From Cryptomeria japonica (Eukaryota > Streptophyta > Pinopsida > Cupressales > Cupressaceae): DNA of 64,000 nt. Made by a program: the position numbers and the translations under genes. The notes under the pieces are model-generated. The model was not told the DNA's origin. It worked only from the letters and a program-made list of their open reading frames with translations, and did no database searches. Positions 1-12,887 of the stretch are shown here, piece by piece (position 1 is the first letter of the stretch; each line of letters opens with the position of its first letter). Location: the NCBI RefSeq assembly GCF_030272615.1, contig NC_081406.1:230446896-230510895 (forward strand). The letters run 5' to 3'.

Positions 1-1215
1 GGAGCCTATATTTTGAATCCTTTTCGATGTTCATGAGTTGCCTCTCATGGAACATCTCTTTCTACCTGGGGTGTCTGATGCAGGATCATCCCCGATCTAT
101 GAGCAATCTTGCATCAACCAAAAAAATATTTCTTTTTAGTCACATTCTTGTTTAGTTGAGTGTTGCAGTTTTTGTGTTCTTTCAGTGTGTTCCGGTAGCT
201 GGTGATTTTTCATTGTAGATTAGGTTTCTAATTTCCATGCTTGTTCTTGATCGTCATTCCATATTTTCAGTCCATTTGGATTCTTTTCCGGTGAGTTGTT
301 GCTTTCAATTTGGCTATTCTTGGCTCCTGGAGCAGTTTTTGAGCTTCTCAGCTAGTTGGTGATTTCTTCTTGTGTAGAGCGATTTCCTGGCTTGCAAATC
401 TATTTGGTGCATTGATTGATGTTCTTGAGTCTTTGATCGACGTTCCTTGGTGGTCCACACTTCATTTGTGTTCTTGGCGAAAGAGATCTTTGCGTTTTGG
501 GGCCGACCTATTTTACACGCTTCATTTTCCATTCTTGATAAATGTATTCTTTTGTGGCTGATCCGGATGTGTTCCAGATGGTATATATATTGCTATTTGT
601 AATCTTTAGAGGAGTTGGAAGAGTAGGAGTGTCTAGTTTCTAGAATTCTAATTTGGAGGCCTCTTGGAGGTTTAGATGGATTGTAATCTGACATGTAGCC
701 TATAGTTGGGCATGTTAGCCTATATGTAACCGAATGATTACCGAATGTTCTATGATGATAATATGATGATGTGGATATTTGATTTTTATCTTTTTCTATG
801 TTTTGTTGTTGCTTTCGTTGTGTTATTCTTGCTACATGATCTGGTTTTTTCTGTTTGAGGACCCACCAGACCATGGCTGCACCAAATCGGGTGGACTTCA
901 TAGTCTTATCTTCTTATCTGGGTTGATGAGTTGGTACTACTACTCAACCGGGATAGTCAATACGTTGTTCAGATTTGTGAGTTTATCCTAAGGGGGAGAG
1001 ATTGTCCTTCTTAGAGGGAGAGATGCATGATTTGTATTTTGTCTTTGGCATTGCTGTCAAAGGGGGAGAGAAGCATGCGAAAAATTGCCTTATCTTTGGA
1101 GCTTTGTGTGCATAATCTTAGGGGGAGATTGCTGGAGTTTGCTGGTGTTGATTTATTCCTTTGCATTGATTGTTTTTCATATTCATATGTTGCCATCAAT
1201 GCCAAAGGGGGAGAT
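1..1215 (+). mobile_element. 3' internal end of a Sirevirus-like Ty1/copia element (A1)
   Basis: This is the last stretch of the internal region of a copia element whose body lies left of the window. No protein domain is recognisable. It holds several purine-rich tracts (around 990-1025, 1060-1072, 1118-1128 and 1204-1215), the last reading AAAGGGGGAGAT directly before an LTR starting TGTTGG at 1216. The same arrangement, including the phrase TTGCCATCAATGCCAAAGG, ends the internal region of the element at 15143-21852. Repeated polypurine tracts before the 3' LTR are, as I recall, a signature of the plant Sirevirus group. Fossil; no coding capacity visible here. Confidence 0.65.
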
Positions 1216-1245
1216 TGTTGGATATTGCTACTGATAGGATATGTT

Positions 1246-2929
1246 TTTGATTAGTAAAGCAATGTTAACTAGGGCGCTGACCCTTAACATAGTAAAAAAC
1301 TATCAACAGACAACAAGAAACATCAAGAGAGATGATGTTGGAAAAAAGAACAACCCAAGGGTAGTTAGAAACAAACATAGTTAGATAGGAAAGGAGTCCT
1401 ATCCAACCAGAGAACAAAAAAGGCCCCACTCAAGGGGGGGGAGATCCACCCAAACCCCAATGAGGGGGGGTTTGGGGCAGGGGAGAAGACTTCCCCTTCT
1501 TCCTGCGAGCAACCACAGTCGAGGCAATGTTGTCATTAGGTCCATCAAAATAGAGATCAACTAGAAGGGACCCCGCAGGGTTACAAACAGTGGTGTCGAA
1601 AGAGTGTTGCAACAGAACAATAGGAGGTTGTTGTAGAGAAGCAATAGGCTGTGATGAAACAACAATAATAGAAGAAGATCTAACAACAGGGGATTGTGGC
1701 TGTAGAACAATAGAAGTAGAAGTGGGGAACTCAAGAGACGAGGCCACAAAAGGAGCAATAGGAGCATTAGTAGCAGTGAGGGCATGCCATCAACATCATC
1801 CTCACGAGAGAAGCCAACAGACATAGAGTTAAGAACATTGATTGTTAAGTGATTAGTAGTAGCATTCTTCCACTAGGTATAAAAACATTTGTGGTGTGAA
1901 ATAGAGTAGTTTGAAGCAAAATGACCCGTAGAGAAGCATCTCCTATAGCGAAAGGGAGGCCTTCAAAATCCAGTAGTTGCGACCAAGGCCTATCCCCCAC
2001 CATAAGAGCCTTATTTCCCAGGAGAGGAGAGGAGATGTCAATGTCCACAAGAATGCGGGCAAAGGTAGTGTGGTCCATTGAGCACATAGCTTCACCGACC
2101 TTCAAGAAATGACCAATAGAGTTATTGATAGCCTCATAACAAGAGTGCTCCCAAACATGAAGAGGGAGATTGATGAGCTGGACCCAAACTGGACGCACAT
2201 TAAGTGGTTCAGTGAGAGGGTTAAAAGAAGTTGTCCATGGCTTAACAAAGAGGGAGTGCATTCCCCAAGCCCACATCATGCCCAAAACCAAATCTTGATC
2301 AGCGGAAAATGTGAAGGAAGCGACAAAAAAGCCTTTAGAATAGGGGAAAAGCTCAATATTGTGAGCAACCAAAGGCCGCTAAGAGTCACTTACCCAACGA
2401 TGAAGGCCCGGTAGAGAAGGCCAGAGCCCAGACAATTTGCACACCAGAGCATAACATTGGTAGAACCCAATGTTGTCCACGACATCCTGTCCACAAACCA
2501 CCACAAGGAGGATTTAGTACAGAGAAGAGGATGGAACCCCTTCGAGGGTTGGGTGGAAGATCTGGCCATGCGAGCAAAGCTACGCTTTCTAATAGGCTTG
2601 GGAAAAGAATCAATAGCAGTTGTCAAAGCTGCATCCCCATAAGCTAGAGAGTTGATAGCAGGAAAACCCATAGCCGGAGAACCGGGGGGAGTGGGTGTTG
2701 CACTGGGAAAATCCCCATGGGGAAGATGGGGAGCCGCAACAACCACCACCAGAGGAGCATCATACCAAACAATAGCAACAACATCGAAGAGACCATGAAT
2801 CATAGGGGCATAAGCCCCCACGCGAGGAGGAAGGGTAGGGGAGTCGGAAGATGAGAGAATGCCATAGACATTTGTAGCAGATAAAACCATAGAAGCAGAA
2901 ACCACTGTCAAACCAGAGGCACCAACTGC
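1246..2929 (-). mobile_element. LINE-derived ORF1-only element, copy H1
   Basis: Reverse-strand insertion within the A1 LTR. The 11-bp sequence TAGGATATGTT occurs on both sides (1235-1245 and 2930-2940), a target duplication typical of non-LTR retrotransposition. The 3' end (left side) reads GCTTTACTAATC followed by a short A run. Reading leftward from 2929, the element holds an ORF1-type protein and then passes straight into a short 3' tail of about 190 bp. No endonuclease, reverse transcriptase or RNase H is present. A 5'-truncated relative with the same ORF1-to-tail junction is at 8897-9485. Confidence 0.75.
1430..2911 (-). pseudogene. LINE ORF1 with DUF4283-like domain (in H1)
   Basis: The clearest part (2372-1845) contains WVQLINLPLHVWEHSCYEAI, then IGHFLKVGEA and FARILVDIDIS. 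This is the pattern of the DUF4283 (RRM-like) domain found in plant LINE ORF1 proteins and zinc-knuckle retro-proteins. Upstream on the same strand (2911-2390) is a Pro/Ala-rich N-terminal part. Downstream (1747-1430) is a Ser/Pro-rich tail containing FDGPNDNIAS and a basic RRKKGKSS stretch. The parts lie in more than one frame, so this copy is broken by at least one frameshift. The family's role would be RNA binding in the LINE ribonucleoprotein. No CCHC knuckle was seen. Confidence 0.55.
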
Positions 2930-4251
2930 TAGGATATGTTGTTGTCATTGATGTCAACATATTCCTATGTTTTGATGTTGCAGAGAGTTGTTTGGTGATC
3001 CGGTGTTTGCAGTGAGTTGATCAAGTTTGTTTATCTGTTTGTTATGCTGAATCAACTAGAGATACTTTGTGCTTTATTGATTTCATGATGTTATGTGGTG
3101 TTTTGATCGAGTTGAGGATTGTGGTATGAAGATTGGTTTTTAGTGTTGTAGTGTTCTGGTGTTTGATCCGTTGTGATCTGGTATGATTATATCTTTGGTT
3201 GTGGATTTGGGAGAATGTTTGGGATATTTGTGTGTATCTTTATTTTAGACGGTTCATGATTTGATGCTCCGCAAGTTATCTTTCTTGTCCGAGTTGCTGC
3301 TGATATGTGTTCTTGAGTGTTAGCGTGTTGATCGACGAAGATTTGATTAAGTGGTATTGGTGCAGCTATTGAAGATGGTTCTAATGTTCCTGTTGGTGTT
3401 TTCTAATCATGTCCTATTTGTTTTGGTGGTCCGCATTGATCATTGTGCGTTTTGTTGAAGATCTTATGGGTCTGGTGACATTCTTCATGTTATGCGGTAT
3501 TTTTGGCTGTGTAATGTGTTGCGGTTGATCTTGGTGAGATTTCTGATGGTGGTGTGCATTCAAGGAGTTGAATTGGGTCCATGCTATGTTGTTTATGGCA
3601 TTGTATTGGTTCGGTGGTTGATTTATGTATCGTGGGATGTAATTTTGTAATTAGGTGTTGAAGGTTTGGCCGACCTTGTAGTCAAGGTTGATGGTTTGTA
3701 TAAATAGATGTTATATTCATGTAATTTGGGTGTCGTTGTTGAGTTTGCATTATCAAAGAGTGGTGTATGTGTGAATAAGAAAATTCATATTTTGGTGTGG
3801 TGTATTGAGTAGAGAGTGTTGCAGGAGAGACAAATAAGCTTTACCAAAACTATCATCAAGCATTAGTAGATGCTATTCTTTCAGTTCATCTTAACCGGAT
3901 TGTAGTCCGAATATCTTTGTAAGGTAGTGAACCTTCCCTGAGCGTTGTAGCCTTCTGGGTCATTGTATTTTGAGAGGTGAGCTCTAGGCAATGTACTTGA
4001 ATGCATGTGCATTCCCATTGTGGGTAGGTTCCCACTGTGGTTTTTCCCTTGACTTGGTTTTCCACATCAAAATATTGGTGTTATGTTTGTTTTTATTATT
4101 GTATTTATCTTTATTCTTGTTGTAGTTGTTTAGATATGAGATTGTGCTTAAATTGTTTAATCCGGTGATACTTCAATGCTCCCCCTTGCTCTAATACTCT
4201 TCTTCCTCTATGGCTGTCGAAGAGAATTTGGACATCTCCCCAAGTTTAACA

Positions 4252-4671
4252 GTTAGGGCTTGTTTTAGCTATCTCATCACATTTTTATGTATGTACAACT
4301 GTTCTTTCTCTCTCCATGGTTGTTAGATGAAGATGATTTTTTGATCTCTTTGTGAGAATCATCTAGCTATATGATTGTCCTTCTGCCCTTTGGTATGCTT
4401 TTGTATGGGAATTTATTCTTCCGTCATTTTCTCTCAAGTGATAACTCCTTATTCTTGATTCTTCAAAGTTTTCAATTCATTGCATGGGTTAAGAGCATGC
4501 AATTTTTCATCATCTAAGATCTTCAATTCATCATTTTCCTTTGTTGTTGATCTATTGCATAAGTGGATTCCACTTTTTATACTTTAAGTTTCATGATTGT
4601 TTTTCATGACATCAATGTCATCATAGCTTTCCCTTGATGTAGCCTTTTTCATTGAAATTATCTTGAGAGGC
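4252..4671. other. unassigned stretch between two copia elements
   Basis: T-rich sequence without a recognisable gene. It may be internal sequence of a neighbouring copia or the old target DNA. I see no domain or repeat edge in it. Confidence 0.4.
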
Positions 4672-6202
4672 AAGGGGTGGAATCACTATAACAACAATAT
4701 TTACCATTTTAAACTTTTTCAACTTCAATCACAAGTATATAATTTATCTCATTAACATATTCATTGCATACCAACATTCATATGTGATCTAACCAATATG
4801 AACACAAGTAGAAAACAAGATATATACATGGAAACCCTTACAAGAGAAAACCACAACAAATCAATGCTTCTATATGAATATCTTCTTTTACAATGTTCGT
4901 AGGCATCAACCTACTAGAGGTACCAACCCCTACATTTGTGAGCACCAACCCACTGGAAGCACCGACTCCCAAATCTGATTTTGTGAGCACCAATCCACTG
5001 GAAGCACCAACTCCCAAATCTGAATTTTGTGAGCACCAACCCACTTCACATAAATCTGATTTTCCATCTTGACAATGTTACTTTAACAACGGATGATGGA
5101 CATCTAATTTCCTTCTTTATTCTCTCCTTTCTCTGCTATAGAGTCTTCCTCAAATCTACTATAAAGTCTTCTTCAAATTTGCTATGGAGTCTTCCATAAA
5201 TTTGCTATGAAGTCTTTCACAAATTTACGATAATCTCTTTTATAATAATGACACCCTTTCATTAATAATCACTTATTTAAGTGATTCCCACCTTTTAAAC
5301 ACCCTTTCACTCATATTCTTCTCCACACTACACACTTCGTAACTCATACTGAAACAGATTTCAATACAATATATGCAACCATTCATGAAAAGGTTACATC
5401 CTTTGATAAACCATCTTCCAATCAAATCGCACCTTTTCAATTAATAAAATGCTGACTTATAACTTTTAAATTACACCTCTTCATGAATCGATTTCATTAA
5501 TATATTGTTATTAGTTAATTTTATTAGTCATTAATCGACTTCTCTTTTATCTTGTCTCATTATACTAGCAACTCATTCTCTATCAATAACTTTCCTGTGT
5601 TGATGCTACTTTATATAACCTCATTAACATATGAAGTTATTCCCAGCATCTTTCCATTATCTTCAAACAAACATTGATATGTTGAGACAAGGCTCAATCG
5701 CATTACTTCATGAATAAGACCTTAAACAAGAGAACGGTCTCTTCATGTATATTTAATTTTGTATCTTTAAATAAGTTGGCTCGTTTAAATCACTGTCATT
5801 CTCCTATGCACGTCCTTCTATATACTTCATGTTCATGAGTATGAGAACTGAACAATCCAACCCATGAGTGCCAAGTAAGAATGGCAAGCTTGATCAACTT
5901 CCCATACTTGACCACATTGTATGAATTCTTATGCTTTGCCTACATAATCAAGATATGTCAGCTCTAATGGTTGTTTGTCTTGGGCATCAATATATAATCA
6001 AACATTGCTGTATTATTGGAAAATCCAGTTTTCTATTTTCAAACCTCGCTTTTATTTAACTTTGTCATTTTGTCTTTCAATTGAACCTTACTCCTTGATA
6101 TTAATAACAATCAATCTAATAATCTCATTCATACATCTTCCAGATGTGACTTTGACATCAATGACAACTATACCTTTGACATCAATGACAATACTTTCAA
6201 CA
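4672..6202 (-). repeat. 3' LTR of A2
   Basis: Matches the 5' LTR at 7480-10310 in order and orientation. On the plus strand its right edge holds two copies of TTTGACATCAATGACAA (about 6150-6195). Inside are two short tandem arrays: a unit of about 51 bp repeated two to three times at 4917-5043 (GTGAGCACCAA..CCACTGGAAGCACC) and a unit of about 26 bp repeated about four times at 5135-5227 (GCTATxxAGTCTTCxxxAAAT). Confidence 0.55.
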
Positions 6203-7479
6203 AAGCGATTCTCATCATTTTTTTATCCATGTGTCTTCTATGGAATCATTGCATCAATAGGTATTTTTGAATCATGAGCACAACTATTCAACTTTACATG
6301 ATCAATTTTTGTCAACACATGCTTGTTCAACAAGTATACTTCTTTTGGATTGTTCTTATCCTTTTTACCATTCTTATTATCTTGGTCTAGTTTCTTTGTC
6401 CATACCAAAGTGGGTCTTCCTTTTTGTTTCATTGTGCTATAATTTATCTTGTACTCTTTACGTGATTTCACAAAATCATATCTGCAATATCGTGCTCTGT
6501 GCCCATAGTTATTGTACCTATAGCATACAATATTATGATACACTTGAAGGGAATGTGAATTCTAGTTTCCACGTTTTCATCCTTCAATAGGTCTTACTTT
6601 TGTTCTACATTCATTTTCCTTATGACCAAAATTGTTGCATTTGAAATAATAGCCGATGAAAGGATGATAGATTATAGTCATGTGTACCTTTCTTTGTGAG
6701 AAGAGATTTTTGAAGGTGTTCTTCTTTGCTATTGGAGATGTGCTTGATTTTTGTGGGACTTGATCATTCTTGCTTTCTTCACTTTTGATAGGATTTATCA
6801 ATACTTCAACATATCTTTTTGGTTCTTCCTCTTTTGATTTCTTAGGTGACTCTTCTTTGTTTTCTTCATAACCAAGATCAGTCTTTATGGATGGTGACCT
6901 TTGACTATTAATAATATCTTCTAGGATTTAAGAGCTTTTCTCAAACTTGAGATTCGTATGCATTTTGATGATTGTTTTCTCTATTTCATGTCTTAGAGAA
7001 TCTACCTCAGATTCAAGCTCTTCACAAGTTTCTTCCTTTGCCTTAAATTGTGATCTCATTTCTTCTTTTGTTTTCATTGCCTCTTCAATTCAAAATTTCA
7101 AATTTATGATTTCCTTTTCTATTTCGTGAAGTGATTTGTTCTTCTTGCATTCTTATTGATATAGGTATCTATAATTTGAAACCTTTTCTCAAAGCCCCTC
7201 AATCTCATTAATAGCATGATACAACTCTTCCTCAAAACTCTCCTCATCATCCTTTGCATTACTCATGTTATTCTCATGAAATTATTTTGACTCCTTTTCT
7301 TTACTCACAAGATGGCATTCATCTTCTATTTCCAAGAGTGTTCTATTTATCCCTTCAACACTTGTTCTAGGTGCTTTGTTAAAAATACCCTTCTTGGCAT
7401 TTCCCCCTTATTTCCTTTTTTGTTTCCCATAGTGTTCTCTTGATCAACCTTCAAGTGGTAACACAATTTTTTTTGAGAG
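6203..7479 (-). pseudogene. A2 internal region with gag zinc-knuckle traces
   Basis: On the reverse strand this region encodes coiled-coil-like, Lys/Glu/Ser-rich sequence followed by two decayed CCHC-type knuckles, one reading CNNFGHKENEC and one CYRYNNYGHRARYC. These are typical of the C-terminal half of copia gag. The primer-site position next to the 5' LTR (about 7450-7470) is degenerate. Fossil, with several breaks. The second half of a normal copia polyprotein is not present. Confidence 0.55.
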
Positions 7480-10310
7480 TTGGGGGAGGGTGGAGGCGGG
7501 GGTGAATCAGTATAACACCAATTGTTTTTTTCAACCTAATAATAAAAACACATAACTTAATTTCAAAGCACATTCATTTCATACAAACATTCACATGAAA
7601 TTTAACTACCATGTAACACAAATAGAACATAGGATATATACGTGGAAGCCCTTACAAGATAAAACCGCTATAAAATAGATTTGTTATATATAGGAAACTT
7701 CTTTTACAAATTCGTAGGAATCAACCAACTAGAGGCACCAACCCCTCATTCTAATTCGTGAGTACCAACCCCTAATTCAAATTCCACCTTATAACAAATG
7801 ATGGATGATCATGTTCTTCTCAGGTTGGTCTTTAAATCTGTTATAAAATATCTATAAGTTTGTCACATTCCTTTCTTCGCTAGTATGATGAAGTTCTTTA
7901 TATCATCTTCATTTTTTAAATCTACTACAAAACTTGATTTCAATGTTTGGCCAACTTTTGACTATAAAATTGTCATGAACTCTCTTACACTTTCCTTCTT
8001 ATATTTCGATCATAAATTGTCATTAGTATGAATGAAATTCTATCACAAATCTCCTATACACTTCACCTTAAATATGAGAATAGTCTTCATATAATTCTTC
8101 CTCTCTCAAATGACTCATGCATTCCTCTTTATCTTCTTATCATTTTAAGACTCCACACTCAACACACACCTTCTTTATTTGAAAAAAAAACTCTTCTTAT
8201 ATCTTCATGTCTCTATGAGTAGAGACATTCTTTATTAATGATCATAGATTTTAATAGCCATTGGCACCTTTTCCTTAATCGTAGTCTTTCATCCTTTACT
8301 CACAACTTTTAACTAACTTCATTACTCCCAAACAAATCACACTTATCTCAAGGCTTTATTACTTTATTCCCTTTGCATTTGTTGCTCTTTGTTTATTACT
8401 TCAAATAGGTTCTTTCATGAAATCACACCATTTTATAATAACTTTTTACTTGACCACTGTCCTCCTTACTTCAAATGCTCCTTGGCTTTCCTTTAACAGT
8501 TTTGTCTTTTTTAACTTATCCAAATTCAATTGTTGTCTTAGTAGTCTTTTAATCACACCACTTCATATTTAATGAATAAGACTTTTGTCTTATATGAAGC
8601 ACTTTATTTATTTTAATCTCTCCACTTTAATATATTTTATGAATAAGATAATTTTTTGTCTTATTAGTGGATCACAACTCTTTTTAGACTTTAATCATAT
8701 CACTTGTCTTTTAAGACTTTTGTCTTATATGTGAGTGCTTCCATATAGCATATATTAGTTGTCTTTTTGTTCTTTTTTGTAAATATGATAATGACTTTTG
8801 TCTTTATTCTTATTTTGTCTTATGTGCTTTTGTCTTATATGGCTTTTCTTAAATTATTTTTATATCCTTATCTTGCTATTACAAACAAATGCTATTGCTG
8901 ATCACAAAATAGTTAATGCTCTTAACTCTGTGTCTGTTGGCTCCTCTCATGAGGATGATGTTGATATATTGCTCCTTTTGTGGCCTCATCTCCTAAGGTC
9001 CCCTCTTCTGCTCCTCATGTTCTGTAGCCACGATCCCCGACTGCTAGATCTGCTTATGATGTTGTTATTTCATCACAGCTTGATGCTACTCTACTCCAAC
9101 CTCCTATTGTTCTATTGCAGTACTCTGTTGACACCTCTGTTTGTAACCATGTGGGGTCCCTTCTAGTTGATCTCTCTTTTGATGGACCTAATGACAACAT
9201 CGCCTAGATTGTGGTTGCTTGCAGGTGGAAGGGGAAGTCTTCTCCCCTGCCCCAACACCCCCCTCATTGGGGTTCAGGTGGCTCTCCCCCCTCTTGAGTG
9301 AGGTTTATTTTGTCCTCTGGTTGGATAGGATTCCTTGCCTGTCTGACTGTGTTTGTTTCTAACTGCCTTTGGGCTGTTGTTCTTTTTGCCAAAATCATTT
9401 TTCTTGATGTTGCTTGTTTTCCGTTGATAGTTTTTTACTATGTTAAGGGTTAGCGCCCTAGTTAACGTTGCTTTACTAATAAAAAAAATGCTATTTGTTG
9501 TTTCATTAATATTTAATTCTACATTATGCTCTTCATTATTAATATTAACCAATTTATATGGGTGATTATACCCATCCTTTATGCAAGTTTTTAGTCTAAA
9601 TAAATGTTTAATCACTGTCATTGTTGTATTTTAACTTTACCAATTAAAGTGCTCCTCATGGCAAATATTTTGGCCTTGTTCATTTGTATTATAGTTGCTA
9701 CTCGTTTGTAATGCATACTACCTTGCTATTCTTCATAAGATAACCTTTCCATTCTTGAAACTTCTTAATTGTTGTCCATGGTAATAATTGTGGCTCTTTT
9801 GTTAACATCTTCATTAAATCTATTATGTTCAGTCAATAAAGCATTTATTTTCTTCTCTAGTGCCTTCTCAAAGAAAATGATTGTTAATTGATGGAGGGAT
9901 ACAAATACTTATCAAAGACTATCTTAAATCACCCAACATCAAGGATGAACTACTGCAAGATTGTTGTATATCATTTCTTTTTGACATTATTGTTTGCTAC
10001 ATACAAATGCTTAAGCTCCACCAGAATACATATTCCCATTACTATAGACCAAAGTAAGAAAATTTTAGATTTTCATTATTGTTTATCTATTTTCAAAACT
10101 CTATGAAATACTCTCTTTTGGAATCTCATGCCATGTATACTTTGGCATCAATCTCAACTAAACATCTTTGATCTATCAATGAATTTTTTTTTCACTTTTG
10201 ATATCAATGACAATATGTTGTAATGATCTTGTCCATATCTTTTGACATTAATGACAACTTATAACTATCTTAACTGAGCACCTTTGACATCAATGACAAC
10301 ATTTCCAACA
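7480..10310 (-). repeat. 5' LTR of A2, containing a LINE fragment
   Basis: On the minus strand it begins TGTTGGAAAT at 10310 and ends in a GGGGG-rich strand change near 7480-7490 (CACCCCC on the minus strand). The U3 start carries about four iterations of a TTGACATCAATGACAA-like motif (10135-10300). It is longer than the 3' LTR because of the 8897-9485 LINE insertion and other length differences. Confidence 0.5.
8897..9485 (+). mobile_element. LINE-derived ORF1-only element, copy H2 (5'-truncated)
   Basis: A 589-bp forward-strand insertion in the A2 LTR. AAATGCTATT flanks it at 8887-8896 and 9486-9495. It ends in GCTTTACTAATAAAAAAAA, a poly(A) tail. The sequence matches the 3' third of H1 (1246-2929) through the ORF1 C-terminal region (DGPNDNIA-like) and on into the same short 3' tail (..TTAAGGGTTAGCGCCCTAGTT..). 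Typical 5' truncation by target-primed reverse transcription. Confidence 0.8.
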
Positions 10311-11775
10311 ACAAGTACTCAAACTATGACAAGTGAGTGCTTGTTTGATAACATGGAAAGAAAACTAATGAAGTTGTATAAATTAGATAGAGATTGAAGG
10401 CCTAGCTTGGAGCCTAAAATCCCATACCCAAACCCACCTAAATTGCTCATGGAGGGAGAGCATGGGTTGTTCACAAGTGTATATATTACATGCCTACCAA
10501 TAACATCTTCACAAGGTTATGTCATGAAACCATTTTCTTTGCATCAACAACCATTTGCATTTGTACACAAACCATGTCCTTGAGATTCCCATTCACACCC
10601 ATAAGCATTAAAATTATTCCTCTATCTTATCATATTCATTTGAGGCCAAAAATGGTGTTGTTAGTTCTGTAGGGAGGTTGATGGGTTTTCTAGTTTGAAT
10701 TACAAGGGTTTAGGGTTTCACATGCTTAATGAAGGGTACAATTGCAAGAGGATTTGGTGAATCAAAAGTTGGGATGCTATTTTTCACTTGGTACTCTAAT
10801 ATCAATTTTAGAGCTTTGAAGGAAAAAAGGAATTAAAATTGACAATATGATCTACACCAAATAATATAAAAACATTAATGGAAGGTTTTTTTTGCCATGT
10901 TATATCCCATTAAATAAATTCTTTGAACTTAAGTTACACATTTTTATCCCACCATAGTGGACAACTCAATAAAGTACATTACTAAGATTGCATGTTTATT
11001 TTATATTACTTGTTTTTGTCCATATTGTCCCAACTCTTTGGGTGATGTTTAAAAAAAGACTATTAAAGTATAGTATTAATTTGGTCGATGAGATGCTAAA
11101 TAAAATCTCTTTGAATAGTATTTTCAAAATTGGACACTAATAATATCGAGGTAATTGATTTAGCTCTTATGTTCTTGTCTCATGGTGTCATTACATCTAT
11201 AGTTGAACATGACTTGATTTAAGATGGTGCTCAATAATTTAGTGTTGGAATGTCGTCTTATTTATGTGACTTCATTTGTTTAACCTTTGTGTTAATTATA
11301 GCAGTGGAGGATAACCTCTTGCTTCTATTGGTTGAATAGGTTGATGTAGTGCATATATGTTGTCCTCTTGAATATAAATTATGTGGGAGGAGAACTAACA
11401 TTTTGCAGTGCCTAGTATCTCCAAAAGAGGCTAGCAACAATAGCAAGGCAATCCATCTGGAATTTGTGCTTGTTTGGTGGAGGTGCCATTATATTTGTAG
11501 TTGAGCATGACCCGGTTTGAAGCAACACATATTATTTACTTGAGAAGTTGAAATTAGATGTCCGTTAAATTTGAGAGCCCTTTCAAATGAGAGGATGAAA
11601 GGAACAAACTTTAGTAAGTGCTTATACATTGATCGTTCATCACCATGCTCACTCTAGAAGATTTAATTACACATTTAATTAAGAATTGATTTTTGTGCCA
11701 CCTTATGATCAAGTGACATCACTCTTAAGGCTAGAAGTTTATATATACATGTTGCAAATGTGAAGATGTTTGATG
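10311..11775. other. unassigned AT-rich interval
   Basis: No gene or element edge recognised. One weak internal duplication is visible: a phrase close to TAGTTGAxCATGACxxGxTT occurs near 11200 and again near 11500, suggesting an old local duplication. Confidence 0.4.
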
Positions 11776-12887
11776 TGTTAGTATGGTTGTCATTGATGTC
11801 AACATACCGATTCTATGTTTTAGTATTTGGTTTTTCTCCACATTGTTGATATGTTATAGATGTGTTCATGATGTGTTGATATGTTGTTGGATGTTGCCTT
11901 AAGATATTACTCTCGTGTTCTGAAGGTCTGAAAGTTGTGTTTCAAATGTCTATGTAGTAATGATGTTTTCTGGAAGAGGTTGTAGTGCTCTGTGTTTTTT
12001 TCGCATTTCCAATTCTGTTGATAAGATTTTGCATTTATGTTATTCATGCACTTATCTTTGTTATTATGATTTAGCATGTGTTGGTGTGCTCTGGAGTTGT
12101 GGTTTTGGATATGATTATTTCGGATCCGGTTGACCTCGGATGGTCTAACTTATGCTTTGGTAATTATGGCATTTGGATAACGTGTTGTTGCATCATGGTG
12201 TGGTCCACTTCTCATTCCTTTCCATTGCGGGAATGCTTAGTGAAGACCTATTTCAAATTGTGGTTCTTTATCTCCTTGGCCGACTTGAAAATTCCATTTC
12301 AGAGATCAGTATAAATGAAGAATAATTGTAATGAGGAATATACAAAAAATATAGAAAGATATAGAAGAATTTGGATTGAAAAGAAGATCTATCTCTTGTT
12401 GGTTTGTGCAAGGTTATGTTTGGTTGTGGATGATCAGTATGGTTGTGTGTTGATGATGTTTGATACCAGTGGTAATGAGCCTAAGGTTTCTTTCGACAAT
12501 TAAGTTGTGTCCTTCAATGGTGGATTATTTCTATCTTCTTCTTTTGGGTAGTGAGCCCTCTTTCTTTTTATGGTGGTTTTAGTCGAGCAGTGAGCCCACC
12601 TGCAGTGAGAATTCTAGCAGTGAGCCATCTTTTTAAAAATCACCTTAACCGATGTCACTCTAACAGGTGTTTTCATATTGAGAACTAACATTTTCTATGG
12701 TTTTTCCCTTCTTGGGTTTTCCACATCATATCTGGTGTTTCATGTGTATGTTCTTTGATGTTTATATCTGCTTTTGGCTAAGTAATCAGAGGTTAAGTTA
12801 CCAAATTTGTTTATGTGGGAAATTTAATATAAATGTTAATTTACAATTGATTCACCCCCCTTCTCAGTTGTTCGAGATATTCAACTA
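11776..12887 (+). repeat. 5' LTR of copia B
   Basis: Starts TGTTAGTATGGTTGTCATTGATGTCAAC and ends ..ATTCAACTA, one base before the primer site at 12889. It contains the GGTTTTTCCCTTCTTGGGTTTTCCACAT block shared by the copia LTRs here (12700-12730). The inverted terminal bases are imperfect. Confidence 0.6.

Larger units (their letters stand above)
1216..4251 (+). repeat. 3' LTR of copia A1, split by a LINE insertion
   Basis: The LTR begins TGTTGG at 1216, just after the purine tract. It is interrupted at 1246-2929 by a LINE-derived element and resumes at 2941 with TTGTCATTGATGTCAAC, the same motif found near the start of every copia LTR in this window. The typical conifer-like copia tail (a GGTTTTTCCC..GGTTTTCCACAT block) is at about 4035-4070. 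The right edge is uncertain: similarity to related LTRs fades at about 4195, and a possible terminal TTTAACA ends at 4251. Without the insertion the LTR is about 1.3 kb. Confidence 0.6.
4672..10310 (-). mobile_element. Reverse-strand copia element A2 (gag-only fossil)
   Basis: Two related LTRs lie in the same orientation, at about 4672-6202 (3' LTR) and 7480-10310 (5' LTR). Both contain, read on the plus strand, a block close to ATATATAC(A/G)TGGAA(A/G)CCCTTACAAGA, followed by GTAGGxATCAACC. Both start, on the minus strand, with TGTTGG or TGTTGA and then TTGTCATTGATGTCAAAGG. The short interior between them shows only gag traces; no protease, integrase, reverse transcriptase or RNase H is recognisable. 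The element is a non-autonomous or heavily decayed copy, broken many times. The 5' LTR was later hit by the LINE fragment at 8897-9485. Confidence 0.6.

Noticed and set aside
6238-6590. Forward-strand Cys/Tyr-rich frames near the A2 gag
   Set aside because: Antisense of the zinc-knuckle region; no independent signal.
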